Below, one piece after another: positions 1-10,943 of a stretch of 62,000 nucleotides of DNA. This stretch comes from Zygnema cylindricum (Eukaryota; Streptophyta; Zygnematophyceae; Zygnematales; Zygnemataceae): contig JBBHKE010001434.1 in the NCBI GenBank assembly GCA_037447655.1, positions 95,473-157,472 of the forward strand, given 5' to 3'. Position 1 is the stretch's first letter; every line of letters starts with the position of its first letter. The notes under the pieces are model-generated. The model searched no databases. It was not told where the DNA came from and saw only the letters and a list, made by a program, of their open reading frames with translations. The translations under genes and the position numbers were made by a program.

Positions 1-236
1 TTTCCCTCTGTTCATAGAGACAAGTCAGGTTGCAAAATGTTTCAGGAGGAAGCTGAAAATTATCCAGTTGCTTGTGACTGAATGTACAAACCATAAAAAC
101 CTTAACCGTAACCTTCAATTATCCTTAGCCTTCAGTAATCCGTGACTTTAGCCTTAATCTCAAGCGCATCGTTTTCATCGTTGAACACGAAAAACGTGTC
201 GAATGTTGTCAAAACTTTCATAACGTCATGTAAGTG

Positions 237-276
237 TTGTTTTTTGTTTGTTCGTTTGTTTGTTTGTTTGTTTTGT
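237..276. repeat. (TTTG)n-like simple repeat
   Basis: T-rich stretch with repeated TTTG units inside the presumed intron upstream of the first visible RLCK exon. Nothing else is recognised in 1-487, which is taken as intron because a clean AG acceptor precedes 488. Confidence 0.7.
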
Positions 277-487
277 TAGAGCATGTTTGCCCGTTTAATT
301 TATGGATCGTTTCCTCTCATAATGGTCCATTTTATGGAATTCATGTTGACTAACTAGGCTTTGAATATTTATAGCACGGTGTCTGTTTCCGTTATATCTT
401 AATTTTCTTGAAACTTCTTCTCTTTTTGTCTTTTTTTGCACACTGGATATAAATGTTTTCATGTTGTGTCTTTTTCCTTCTTCTCAG

Positions 488-1558
488 GATTATCGTGCAA
501 AACTGGCTTTTGGTCTCGCTGAAAGGGCGGAAAGTGACTCGCAAATTATGGGGACTATGGGATACATCGATCCCAATTATATGGAAACTGGTAAGAAAAA
601 TTAAACTCATTAATATTTTAACTCATTTAATTTATTAACTCATTTAACGTATTCATATTGCGGCTATCATTTCCTACTTCCTACCAAAGATGTGTCGTCC
701 ATCGTGAGTTTTTGAAATGATGGTTTTTTTTTCCTTTTTCGTTCGTTTTGTCTTTTATGGATGGAGTGTGGTAGGAAACTTCCATTTGATTTTTTTTAGA
801 GGTTCTTTTTGTGATTCCCTTACCTGTTTTGTTGTAGATTTTAAGAAAATGGTTTATATTTTGGTTTCTTGTAACTGGATGGGCCATTATGTTCTTCTGA
901 AAGCATTGGAGGAGGGGGAGAGTGAGAGGGAAGGAGGGAGAGGGAGAGGGAGAGGCAGAGGACGAGGGAGAGGGCCAGGGAGTGGGCGAGGGAGAGGGAG
1001 AGGAGGAAGAGGGAGAGGAGGAAGAGGGAGAGGAAAACAAACGAGACGGAGAGACTTAAACCTATACACTCCATAAACTAATTTCCGTATACTAAGTTTT
1101 TCAATTCTACCCACGCCTGGAAAATAACTGCAGGGCAATTGACAAAAAAGAGTGACGTCTATGCTTTCGGTATTCTACTATTGGAGCTTCTCACGGGTCG
1201 TCGAGCCGTGGATCAATGGAATATGGACCAACAACCTTTAGACCAATGGGCTCAACCTTACCTTAAACAAATACTACGAGAAATTTATGGTTTTATCGAT
1301 CCAGATTTGAAAGAGCAAGTTGCTGTAAGTGGAGCCTGGAGGGCAGCCTGTAAGCTTGCAGTTTTGGCTCGTCTTTGTATCAATGTAGACCCAAATGTGC
1401 GTCCTTTAATAAGTGAAATTGTGGAATCTCTAAGACCTTTGGTTGAGGAGGAAAAGGAGGAGGAAGAGTTGGAGGAGAGAATAGACCTAAATTTGCATTT
1501 GTTAATGAGTGATATGGTGGAAAATATAAAACCGTCAGTTCAACCGTGGGCCAATTGA
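488..1558 (+). CDS. RLCK/receptor-like kinase unit 1, last two exons (activation segment to C-terminus)
   Basis: Two exons, 488-590 and 1134-1558, separated by a GT-AG intron (donor GTAAG at 591, acceptor CAG ending 1133). The first encodes the activation segment: AKLAFGLAE where active kinases have DFG, then MGTMGYIDPNY, the GT.GY..PEY region of plant RLCK/RLK proteins. The second starts GQLTKKSDVYAFGILLLELL (subdomain IX) and runs through DPNVRPLISEIVESL (subdomain XI) to an acidic tail and TGA at 1556-1558. The 103-nt exon starts in phase 0 and the next in phase 1, matching the exon-4 end seen in units 2 and 3. The upstream exons of this unit must lie left of the window, or it is a fragment. 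Membership of the RLCK-VII-like group is inferred from the motif order. The missing DFG aspartate argues against catalysis. Confidence 0.8.
901..1046 (+). repeat. G-rich GGGAGA-type purine tract in intron
   Basis: About 145 bases of nearly pure purine, built of GGGAGA/GGAAGA-like units, within the intron between the two unit 1 exons. The rest of the intron (591-900, 1047-1133) shows no feature. ORFs through this tract are low-complexity artefacts. Several closely spaced G-runs could allow G-quadruplex or triplex structure; that is inference only. Confidence 0.75.
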
Positions 1559-2270
1559 ATCTGGACCAACAACCTTCTAATCAAATGGGCTCAACCTTTC
1601 CTCCAACAAAGGACATTAGATGTTAATAGTCTTATCGCTCCAATTTAGAAGGCCGATTTGTTGGAATAGGAGCCCAAGGTTTAGCTCATATACTCGCAAT
1701 TTCAATTTGTCTTTGTATTCAAAAAGACCCAACTTTGTGCCCTGTAATGAGTGATATGGTGGAAACTCTAGGACTATAAGTACAGTAGATAGATAAGTGA
1801 GGAAACGTAGGAGGAAAAAGAAGAGGAGGAGGAGTAGGAGGAGGTGGAAGAGGAGGAGGAGGAGGGATGAGGAGAGAAAAGACCTACATTTGCGTTTGTT
1901 AATGAGTGATATGGTGGAAATTGTAAAAACGTCAGTTCTACCAATAACTACGTGTGGAGGAGGAGGGGGGAGGAGTTAAATGACCCATATTTCGATACGT
2001 TAATGGGTGATATGGTGGATACTCTAAAGTTGTTGTACAGTCAATAGGTACGCGAAGTGGAGGAGGAGCGTTAAAAAGAGGTTGTTTTAGAGGAGGGAGG
2101 AGGAGGTTTTGGAGAGGGATGAGGCGGGAGGACATGGGAGGAGGTTTAAGAGGAGGAAGAAGAGGATGAGGAGGTCCAAAATTTGCTTCCATTAATGAGT
2201 CATATAGTCGAACTCTAAAACTGTTAGTTTAAAGGACAAGTATGTGAGATGGAGGAGGAGGAGAAGGACG
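1559..2270 (+). pseudogene. Decayed tandem copies of the last RLCK exon
   Basis: After the unit 1 stop codon the sequence repeats pieces of the last exon. Bases 1560-1780 echo 1220-1440: the words GACCAACAACCTT and GGGCTCAACCTT recur, followed by the GTGATATGGTGGAAA segment. Shorter echoes of the tail (ATTTGCGTTTGTTAATGAGTGATATGG-like) recur near 1888-1950, 1985-2045 and 2175-2225. Purine-rich GGAGGA stretches that match the acidic tail of the protein separate them. All copies carry stops and frameshifts. I read this as serial duplication of the C-terminal exon followed by decay. Promoter or regulatory roles cannot be seen. Confidence 0.7.
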
Positions 2271-2749
2271 AGGAGGAGAGAGCTTTTTCTTCCTCTGGAG
2301 GTACACCATGAATCGTTATTAGCGTTAAGAAATAGTTAGGTTAAAAAAGTTATTAGCGTTATTAACTCTAATTTGTGATTATCAATTTTTTCAAAAAAAA
2401 AATGAACTCTAATTTGTGTTTTTCCGATGGAGATCCTTACACTAAAATAGGTACACATACAAAATTTGAGAAATCGTACGCTGTCGTGTGATGTTGGCAT
2501 CCGCACTCTGTTAAATGTTAACTCTACACCGTGAACTGTGTAACTATTGTTCAGTAACATTATCTGTAATGTAACAAGTTTGAACGAGTGCCCCACGCTG
2601 TTCTGTTGAAAAAGGTCATCGTCTGTCCGTTGCATTACAGTAAACTAACATTAATAACGTCCTTTAACTTTAATAACATCGCAGTTGAGTAGTTTTATTA
2701 GAGTTAATTGACACTGATATGTGTTAATTCTAATAAGGTTGCTCTTCTC

Positions 2750-3650
2750 GGTGAGGGGAGAGAGAGGTAAATTCAGAGAAGGAGAGGGAGAAAGAGGGAG
2801 AAAGACAAATTTTGAGAGAGAGGGAAAGGGAGAGGGAGAACGAGAGAGAGGCAGATTGAGAGAACGACGGAAAGTGAGAGGGAGAGGGAAAAGAAGAGGG
2901 AGGGGGAGAGGGAGAGGAGAGGGAAGAGAGGCCAACTATGAAGGAGAGGAAGAGCGAGAGGGAGAAGAATGTGGAGAGGCAAATTGATAGGGAGAGGAAA
3001 AGGGAGAGGGTGACGAGAAGGATAGGGAGAGGCAGATTGAGAGGGAGAAGAAAAGAGGGAGGGGGAGGAAAAGGGAGAGCGAGAGGGAGAGCGGGAGGGT
3101 AAGGAAAGAGAGGAAGGAGAGGGAGAGGGGGAGGGGGAGGAGGTAGAGGGAGTGGAAGAAGAGGGAGAAGGAGAGGGAAATGGAGGTGGAGTGGCAAAGC
3201 AAACCGGGAGAGAGAGGGATTGGGAGAGGAGAATAAAGAGGAAGAACGAGAGGGAGAGGGAGAGGGAAAAGAGAGGCAGATTGAGAGGAGGGGGGGGAGT
3301 AGCAGATTGAGAGGTAGAAGGGAGAGAGGGCAATTTGAGAGGAGAGGGAGAGAGAGGATTTCGAAAGGCAAATTGAGAGGGAGAGGGAGAAAGAGAAGGA
3401 GAGGGAGAGGGGGAGGGAAAGGGAAAGGGAGAGGGAGAGGGGGAGAGAAAAAGACTGGGATAGGGAGAGGGAAAGAGAGAGGGAGAGGGGGAGAAAAAAA
3501 GACTGGGATAGGGAGAGGAAGATGGAGAGGGGGAGGGAAAAAGAGAGGGGAAGGGAGAGGTAAAGGGAGAGAGAGAGAGGAAGAGAGAAAAAAAGGAAAA
3601 AAATGATGGAGAGGAAGAGGGTTGGAGAAATGGAGAGGGAGAGAAAATAA
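2750..3650 (+). repeat. ~0.9-kb polypurine (GA-rich) tract
   Basis: Almost uninterrupted purine on the + strand, made of GGGAGAGG, GGAGAG and GAAAGAGA units. The equivalent stretch in the inverted spacer copy is the polypyrimidine region at about 25318-25823 and 26598-27010. The right-hand copy of the spacer stops at about 42847, just where this tract would begin. The long antisense Ser/Leu/Pro ORFs here are low-complexity artefacts. Confidence 0.85.
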
Positions 3651-4475
3651 TAACAAAAGGATTAGAAATTGAGAGTGGGAGAAAAGGATATAAAAAAGGA
3701 AAAAATAAATAGGGAGTGCAACAAAAACGCAAGGAGAGCTTGAGAGAGAAAGAAAAGGGAAAGTCGGAGAAAGGAAATGAAAAGGAAAAAGTGAAAAATG
3801 TTTTTTGGGCGAGGGATAATAAAGGATAGAGATGGATGCTAAAGAAGTTAGAAAGAGAGATGGAGAAAAACTTAAAACTTACTTGTGGTATATAATGCTG
3901 AACAAAAGATTTTTTGCCAACTTACAGATGAAATTTTTCTCCCTCACTTGAAACTCCGTGATTATGTTGTTGATTGCACGCACGCATCTTTTAAAAATGG
4001 AGTCCCTTGAAAAACAAATGAAAAACAAAAAAAATGGCGCTTGCGAAACACTCGCAAACAATTAGGTCAACGAAGCCATTAAAAGACGCATAATTAGGTC
4101 AACGAGATGAAAAAGACACAATCTTATGATCATACATTGAATTTTTGTTGTACATAATCTACGTCGGTTTTCCAACTGTATATTTTACGTGGATGATGAG
4201 TTGGCCAAGTGGATCAATAGTGAGTGCCAATTATATGACGTTTTTTGTATGTTCATTAGGTTTTGTGTTCATTTTGGACTTGACTTTAGTTCTCATTAAC
4301 CCTAACATGTGGTTGTTTTATACTTTTTTAACCCAAACAACAACCATACTAGAGTTATTTAACTATATCAATGTAAATTTACTCTAATTAAAGAGTAAAC
4401 AACGTTTTTTAATCGTTAAAAAAACATAAATTAGGGTTAATATACATGAAGTAAAACTCTGAAAAATAACCCTTA

Positions 4476-5249
4476 GGGGGTGTCCCCATGTAATGGGAAC
4501 TTTGATAAAGTATTTTGGACAATAGTGAAGATTTTCCGTACTACTTTGAAGAGCGTCCCAATGTGGGAAAATGAAATCGGAACTTATGAAATGTGACGGT
4601 TGTAGACGTAGGTACAATTTGTGACGATTGAAAACGACTACGAAACTTTCGACGATTGGTGACGCTAACAAAAACAGTACAGTTATAGACGTCTAGATTT
4701 TTGTGAAATTGTAGATGTTTAGGGTTTGGTAACATTGTGACATCATGCTCACTTGTGACAATGTCGACGTCATTAATTCAAGAACTTTCCGCCATGGTTT
4801 CCCAATTTCGTCTTTTTTACTTTTCTCAATCGACTTGCCATTTAAAAAAAACCTAAAAAATTGTCAAATTTCTTTTCAAAGATCTTTCATGTTATACCAA
4901 TATTGTCCTGTCTCTTTTTAAAAAGTGTGAGATAAAAGTGATAGTGTGAGGGAGAGGGGAGGGGCGACAATTGCGAAAAATTATGTAAAGGACCCATGAA
5001 TGAAAATGCAAGTCCGAGACCCCTGCAGTATTTTTTCCGTACATGCGCGTGACAGGCACGCAAAAAAATAGCGAGTACTCTCCCTCGTCCAAAAAATTTC
5101 CAACTCGTGTGGCGCGTGCGTGATTCGTTTTTCATTCGCTCTTTGGGCGGTACTTTAACTAAAAATACCCCCTCGAGGTGATTTTGGACGAAGTTTTTTG
5201 ATGGCCTAGATTCTCTTGCCCGGTGGTCGAAAAGAGGTGAACGCCAAAA
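4476..5249 (+). mobile_element. TIR element E1, left copy (truncated)
   Basis: Begins at a TTA (4473-4475) with GGGGGTGTCCCCATGT, the terminal inverted repeat seen intact in the other two copies (23689-24626 and 41138-42084). The sequence carries repeated GACGGTTGTAGACG-like subterminal words and CATGGTTTCCCAATTT. Compared with the right copy, about 400 bp including the far terminus are missing here, with the break near 5249. There is no transposase ORF, so it is non-autonomous. Confidence 0.65.
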
Positions 5250-5689
5250 TTATATTTTTTTACACTAATTATTTGTTAACGCTAATAAAGATTCACGGTG
5301 AACCCTCACACGTTTTTTTTTAAATGACAAAACACGATGGTGCAGAATGCTACAAAAATGTAATGCACCCAATAACTTGCTCACTTTTTCGGTATTGGAA
5401 GTCCACCTTAAGAGGATAACCTGTAATGCTCGGAAGTTCTTTTTAGGTTATGTTCCCATGTAGTTGAAACTAAGCAAACTTATTTTGTATTCTAGCGCAT
5501 ATTCTCCGTACACTGTTTTCAAGTGTCCCAATGTTTACGAACGAAATCGTAACTTATGTTTGTGACGATTGCATACGTTGACCATAAAGGTGACAGCTGT
5601 CAACGTCTACAATTTGTGTTGTCGCACGATATTTTCCGCTTTTGACCTTGCATGTCTTTCCGTGACGTTGTAGATGTATCGCCCTCCAA

Positions 5690-5810
5690 GAAGATGCGCT
5701 TTGCCTTTGCCCCTCCAGTGCGTTCGACGTGAATTGTGTCGTTTCACGGTTGAAAAAGATGTGCTTTGCCTTTGCCCCTCCCGTCCATTCGACGTGAAAT
5801 GGCATCAGAA
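5690..5810. repeat. ~65-bp tandem repeat, two units, in E2
   Basis: The phrase GCTTTGCCTTTGCCCCTCC followed by a CGTTCGACGTGAA-like segment occurs twice, about 65 bp apart. The same pair is in the mirror copy near 40365-40480. Confidence 0.7.
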
Positions 5811-5848
5811 TTTAGAGACCCATACAAAAAAAACTACATATCAGACGT

Positions 5849-5992
5849 GAACGCACAAAACAAAACAAATTGAGTAATATTCCTTGTCGTAAAGAGCGCA
5901 AACGAACCAAACAAAACAATCTGAGTACTGTTCCTAGTCGTATTGAGCGCAAACGACCAAAACAAAACAAATCGTGTACTTTTCCTTGTTTT
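5849..5992. repeat. ~48-bp tandem repeat, three units, in E2
   Basis: Three adjacent diverged units contain GAGCGCAAACGAACC-like sequence, AACAAAACAA and TTCCTTGTCGT-like sequence. They are mirrored at about 40166-40315. There are no unique spacers, so it is not CRISPR-like. Confidence 0.75.
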
Positions 5993-6619
5993 CTGAAATT
6001 GTCTTAAAATTTTGAAACCTTATAACACGTGCGACGCGTTTTACTATTTGAGGGCAGACCATACTTTAATTTAAAACACATCGCCTATGTTTTTTGAAAT
6101 AACGTTTAAATATGATGTTCCTTGAAGTGGTCGTGGGTCGAAAAACAAAAGACGACAACATGAAGTACATTTTAAGTTCGACGTTTATGCAAAATGTACT
6201 TCTAATTTTTTATATTTTTTTGTAGGATTGTAACTTAATCGTTACGACGCTAAGTTTTGAAGGAAAACGACAAAAAAAATATCTTTACTTTGGCACATGG
6301 AGACATACCCTTACTTACAAAAGGGATTCTCCACTCCAAAACTATCAGGGAGATTTGACGGACAAGTACTAACATCTTTTGATGTTTCAAATGCTTTCTG
6401 AAAAAAAACTCTTTTGCGGCGAAATTTTTACTTTTTTATAGTTCTATAAAAGTCAAAGACAACAACCACCATCTGAGAGCCATAAAATATCTGTCTTGTA
6501 TTTCTTAAAATAAAACATATAAAGAAAAACACATAAAAAACAATTTCGATCAAAAAAAATGTTTTAACCGTCTTTTTATATCACATATTTTTCCGTTTTT
6601 CCCTACGATTATTAAATTT

Positions 6620-6826
6620 TGTTTACTATATAATTTGAAATGTATCGGTTGAACAACACTTTGAATTTGTATTTACTATATGACTTTAGATGTACCAGTC
6701 GACTAACACTTTAAAATAAATTTCACCACTTTAAAATAGATTTTTGTTCATTATGTGTCTTTCAATATATCAGTCGAACAATGCTTTGAACTTTTTTTTT
6801 CATTGTGTTGTTAAATGTATCAGTAG
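6620..6826. repeat. Diverged tandem repeat (~50-70 bp units, four)
   Basis: Units share an AATGTATCAGTCGAACAA-like core, then CACTTTGAA and a T-rich end with ACTATATGAC. Four cores are visible (near 6640, 6689, 6767 and 6816). They are mirrored at about 39336-39545. Confidence 0.65.
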
Positions 6827-7422
6827 GAGAGGGAGAAGGAAAAGGAGATGGCAAATTTTCAAGAGAGGGAGAGAGAGAGAAAGAGAAAGGGCTTATTTTT
6901 TACAAAGATGAGAAAAACACGATTTATTTTAGAGAAATTGTGAAAAAGACAACAAACTTTTGGAATGGATTGGTCATAAAGTATTCGTCTTATATTTTTT
7001 TGACATTTTGAGTAGATCTCCAAAGTTTGAGTTTTGAACTGCACGTACACTCACTTGTGTCCTGGATAATCCCTTTCCCAAGTGCTTTTTCTAACAACAC
7101 TTGTATGTTAATATGTAATTCTTTAGAAGTGCAAAGGTACACTGTGTGTCGGTATTGGTCAAAATAAACTTTTTGCCACTTAAAACTTGTTTTCTCTATA
7201 CACACTTGTTTGATTTTCACATGGAGGCCGCCAATTGGAAGGTGAGAATGTTGACTTTTAATCACATTTGTTAGATCCATAATACGAAAAACGTGTGCAG
7301 AGAAAATATCGTTTTAAGTGGAAAAAAAACATTATCGCTAATAGGGATACACGGTGTACACATATATTTGTACATTTTGTTGTTATCCTTAAAAACACGG
7401 ATGTCGTATTGCGAAGACCTAA

Positions 7423-8158
7423 GGGTTTGTTTCCATATGTAAAAGTAAAGGTATTTTCTTGTATTTGTCGCCCAAAACATAGCATGGGCAAGAAGATCTT
7501 TGTCGTGCATAAAAACTGTGAAAACCATGGTACAATTTGCGTCACCGTGAAACTTTAAATGCACAGCAAGTTGTCGTCTTGCTATTTCCGATCCAGGGCC
7601 ACGTAAAGAAACGTCATCTTTAAACTTTATATGAAAACGACTTGCGAGTGGATTTTATATAAAGCAACGAAGAAGATTATCTTTTTGCACGTGTTTCAAC
7701 ATTTTTACAAAACGTGAGTACACAAAAACAAAAAAAATGTAGCCTGTATGGTGTCAAATGAAAGTTCTCTAAAAACGATTTCTTCTTACTATCTTTAGGC
7801 AAGTAGAGTTAAAAAAGACTTAAAAATAAAATCGGGAAACCATGGCAAAATTTTTCAAAATTTGTGACGTCGACGCTGCCATAATTTGAGCGTGATGTCA
7901 AAATGTCATAAGCCCTAAACATCTACAATGTCACAAGTAGCTAGACGTCTACAGAAGTCGCTATTTTGTATACGTCATCCGTTGTTCGAGTGTTGCTGTC
8001 GTCTACAACCGTCACAAGTTACACACACGTCTACATCCGTCACAATCTAATGTAACGATTTCATTTGTTTACATGGGAATGCCCTGAAAGTAATACGGAG
8101 AATCTTCGCTAAAAACAAAGTTACAAGATTAAAGTTTCGGTCACACGGGAAAGCGCCC
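7423..8158. mobile_element. TIR element E3, left copy
   Basis: 736 bp flanked by TAA (7420-7422 and 8159-8161). The termini are GGGTTTGTTTCCATATGT and, reverse complemented, GGGCGCTTTCCCGTGTGA, an imperfect inverted repeat of the E family. The right half carries many TCTACA..CGTCACAA words, the subterminal motif of the family. The mirror copy is 37989-38737. The ORFs inside are not transposase-like. Confidence 0.65.
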
Positions 8159-8179
8159 TAACTCAATAAAATGAAGTAA

Positions 8180-8994
8180 GGGTAATTTCGCATGTGCTAA
8201 AGTTACAGTTATTTTCTGTCGTTTTCTTCCGTAACTTAGAAAAAACAAGAAAATCTTAAGCCGTACCAAAAAATACAAATTACCGCCGTACAAGTTGCGT
8301 TACCTCTCAACTTTAAACGTATAGTAGATTGTCGTCTAGCGCGTTGTAATTTGTCGTCTAGCGCATTTCGACACACATGTCCCGTCTTTTCAGCACATGT
8401 TCAAAATTTACATCAAATCACGAGGTGATTTGAAATAAAGTCCAATAAGGTGAGCGAATAGGCAGACTCTGTTGCACGTGTCGGGAGATTTTTACATTTT
8501 TGTGCGCGGAGTGCCAAGAAAAAAATCACACTGTACGTTTCCAGCCTGTGCGTACTGTTTTTCGTGCCCTGATTTCCGTACAGGGGCCGTCTCTCTTAAA
8601 CGCACATGTTTACACGCAATACGGCGTAGGAAAAACATTGTGCACTTGTCGACAAGTTGGAAAACGAAAAACGAAAAACGAAACCGCATTTTTGTGCGAC
8701 AGTGAATGGCAATTTAGGGTTTCGACACCTCGACAATGTGGCGTACGGACATTACAAAGTCACATAAAATGTACAGTGTGCGGAGAAACGTCTCATATTG
8801 AAGCGGAGTGGAAGTTTCGCCTCATTTTGTGTACAACTTCGTGTGTCACATTGTTTTGTGTACGTCTACATATGTCACATTTTGAAGTAACAAGTTATTT
8901 CCGTTTACATCCCAATGCTCTGAAAGCTATACGGAGAATCCTCGCTAAAAAACAAAGTAACTAGACTAAGTTTCGGTTACATGCGAAATTACCC
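8180..8994. mobile_element. TIR element E4, left copy (perfect 16-bp TIR)
   Basis: 815 bp with perfect inverted termini GGGTAATTTCGCATGT and flanking TAA on both sides (8177-8179 and 8995-8997). It lies only 21 bp from the end of E3. A 154-codon ORF (8500-8964) is not maintained in the mirror copy (37149-37967), so I do not call it a gene. The TSD and TIR are PIF/Harbinger-like by form. Confidence 0.75.
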
Positions 8995-9475
8995 TAACAA
9001 CTATAAAATATATTGACAAAATTTGCACTATTGTTGAAGGTAAATCGTACTGGAATGCCATGTTTTGAAATCAATTTTAAGATTTGTTTGAGAAAACGAT
9101 TTTAGGGTTTCCGAAAACATTTTTAGGCGTTTTGTCTTTTTGATGAAGCGTTTTTAAGAGAAACCATGGGTTATTTCTTTCCTAAACCCATATCTCATTC
9201 ACCTCCTGAGATTCCTCCTCTTCTTCCTCCTCTTGGTAAGTTTGAAGTCTTTACTGCTTAAATTACTCTATTTAGGCCCTAATGTTTATCCTGTTTTTTA
9301 ATTTTTAGATTCAACTCTTTTGTGAATCAGACAATTTGTTACTTGGTGTTTTGTGAATTGATTTTTTTTTCCCCATAGTTGTACTATCTTTTTTGTTTTT
9401 ATTTTGTGACTTTTTGCTTGCGGACTCAATTTTTTCAACCTTGAATGTGCATGTTTTAGGATTGCCACCAACTTC

Positions 9476-9875
9476 TTTCTCTCTCTCCCCTTTTCTCTTT
9501 TTGTCTCTTTTTCCCTGCTTCTCCCTCTCTCTCCCCCCTTGTCCCTGGCTCTCACTCTTTCTCTCTCTTTTCCCCTCGCTTCTTTCGCTCTCTTTTCCTC
9601 TATCCCTGGCTCTCTCTCGCCATCTTTCCCCCTTCCTTTCCCCCTCTCTCTCTCCTCTCTCTCTTCCCCTCTCCCCCTCCCTCCCTCCCTCCCTCCCTCC
9701 CTCCCTCTCTCCCTCCCTCCTCCTTCCTCCCTCCCTCCCTCCTCCCTCCTCCCTCCTCCCTCCTCCCTCCCTCCCTCTCTCTCTCGCCCTCCCTTTTCCT
9801 CTCCCTCTCCCTTTCCCTCTCTCTCCCTCTCCCTTTCCCTCTCTCTCCCTCTCTCTCTCTCTTTCTCTCTTGCTC
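9476..9875 (+). repeat. CT/CCCT-rich polypyrimidine tract, intron 1 of unit 2
   Basis: About 400 bases of CTCCCT and CTCT runs, including about 12 CCCT units near 9670-9720. It is mirrored as a shorter purine tract at 36340-36660. The overlapping Ser/Leu/Pro ORFs are artefacts. The rest of intron 1 (9236-9475, 9876-10599) is T-rich with no feature. Confidence 0.8.
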
Positions 9876-10599
9876 TCTACTTGTTTTGTTTGTTACTTTT
9901 GCTTTTGTCGTATTAACGACATTTTTCTCTTCACATTACTTTGTTGTTGTCTTGCCTAACGTTTTTTTTTTTTTTTTCCTTTTTCTTTTTGCATATCACC
10001 GAAGATTTAAGATTTTCTATAAATGGATAGTATGTCGGCGAACCCATTTTCTTAGGAAATTTCTTTCTTCATTGCTGTGTTTTTTTTATTTTTTCGATTA
10101 TTGTCCCATTTTTTGAAGTTAATTGTTTTATAACAAGTAAATAGTCTATTTCAGTTTTTTTGGCGACTTTGTTTCTCTCCTCTGCCCTCATTTTTTTGTC
10201 CTTAATATTTTTCCACTTTTTTTGCCTTTCCTCCTCCTCCTTCTCTTTCCTTTTCTCCTTTTCTTCCTTTAGGTTTGTTTATGCACAACTTCCATGTATT
10301 GTTGCATGACTGTTTTTTGCATTCGTTTTGTTTTCTGTTTTTTTTTTTTAGCGATTTTATATTTTACCTTTTTCTTGACATCTTACTGTTCTCGGTCTAT
10401 TTGTTTCCTAAGAAACTCTAGTGCTCGAAACTGCATTTTATAATTTATTAACATTACGACGGGGCTCGATTTTTTTTTATTTTCAGCCTTATTCTAATTT
10501 GATTGTGCATTCGTTTTTTTCAGATCCTAAACCGAGGCCATGTGATTCTATGGCTTTTAGATACAAAAAGCTCTAGAGGGCCACGCAATAATTTACACC

Positions 10600-10742
10600 C
10601 AACCATCTCTCTCTTCCTCTCTCCCTCTCCCTTGTTTGTCTCTCTCTCTCCCTTTCCTCCTCCCTCTCTCTCTTTCTCTGTCTCTCTCTCTCTTTCTTTC
10701 TTTCTTTATCTCTCTCTCTCCCTCTCTCTCCTTCTATTCTTG
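10600..10742 (+). repeat. CT-rich tract just before RLCK exon 2
   Basis: Polypyrimidine run with CTCTCT and TTTCTTTC units ending at the exon 2 acceptor (AG at 10748-10749). It is mirrored at about 35470-35620. It may act as an extended polypyrimidine tract for splicing; this is inference. Confidence 0.7.
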
Positions 10743-10943
10743 TTTTCAGAGCTGAGAGTTTTTGAATACGAAGAGCTGTGGAGAGCCACCCAAGAATTTG
10801 AAAACTCGGAGACGCTTCTTGGAGAGGGATGGTCTGGAAAAGTTTATAAAGGGTGGTTGAGAGATCTTCTGGCCAATGAAGCTTTCCCTGTCGCAGTCAA
10901 ATAGTTCAACCCTGAAAGTTTACAAGGGCAAAGTAATTGGCTG

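Larger units (their letters stand above)
5446..6310. mobile_element. TIR element E2, left copy
   Basis: 865 bp bounded by TTA (5443-5445 and 6311-6313). The left terminus is GGTTATGTTCCCATGT; the right terminus, reverse complemented, is GGGTATGTCTCCATGT, giving an imperfect 16-bp inverted repeat. No transposase is encoded. The mirror copy at 39848-40712 is also 865 bp with TAA on both sides. The 3-bp TAA/TTA duplication and GG-starting termini resemble PIF/Harbinger-type non-autonomous elements (Tourist-like); this is assignment by structure only. Confidence 0.7.
2307..9165. repeat. RLCK intergenic spacer, left copy (of three)
   Basis: This spacer between the decayed exon copies and the start of unit 2 is present again, inverted, at about 36979-42847 (homologous to about 3717-9165) and at about 23013-27522 (homologous to about 2307-5700). 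It holds a long polypurine tract, four TIR elements and several tandem repeats, annotated separately. No cellular gene is seen in it. Short ORFs conserved between copies, such as those around 7258-7564 and 8500-8964, reflect recent duplication and have no recognisable domain. Confidence 0.8.

Noticed and set aside
2730-3732. Two antisense ORFs of more than 300 codons
   Set aside because: They are Ser/Leu/Pro strings from a polypurine tract, open in several frames at once and without a domain.
4431-4445. Telomere-like CCCTAA words
   Set aside because: Only single copies are present, with no tandem array.
5849-5992. Regular ~48-bp repeats, CRISPR-like at first sight
   Set aside because: Units are contiguous, diverged and without unique spacers, in a plant genome.
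8500-8964. 154-codon ORF with many Cys and His
   Set aside because: It lies inside TIR element E4 and is broken in the mirror copy; no transposase or zinc-finger pattern.
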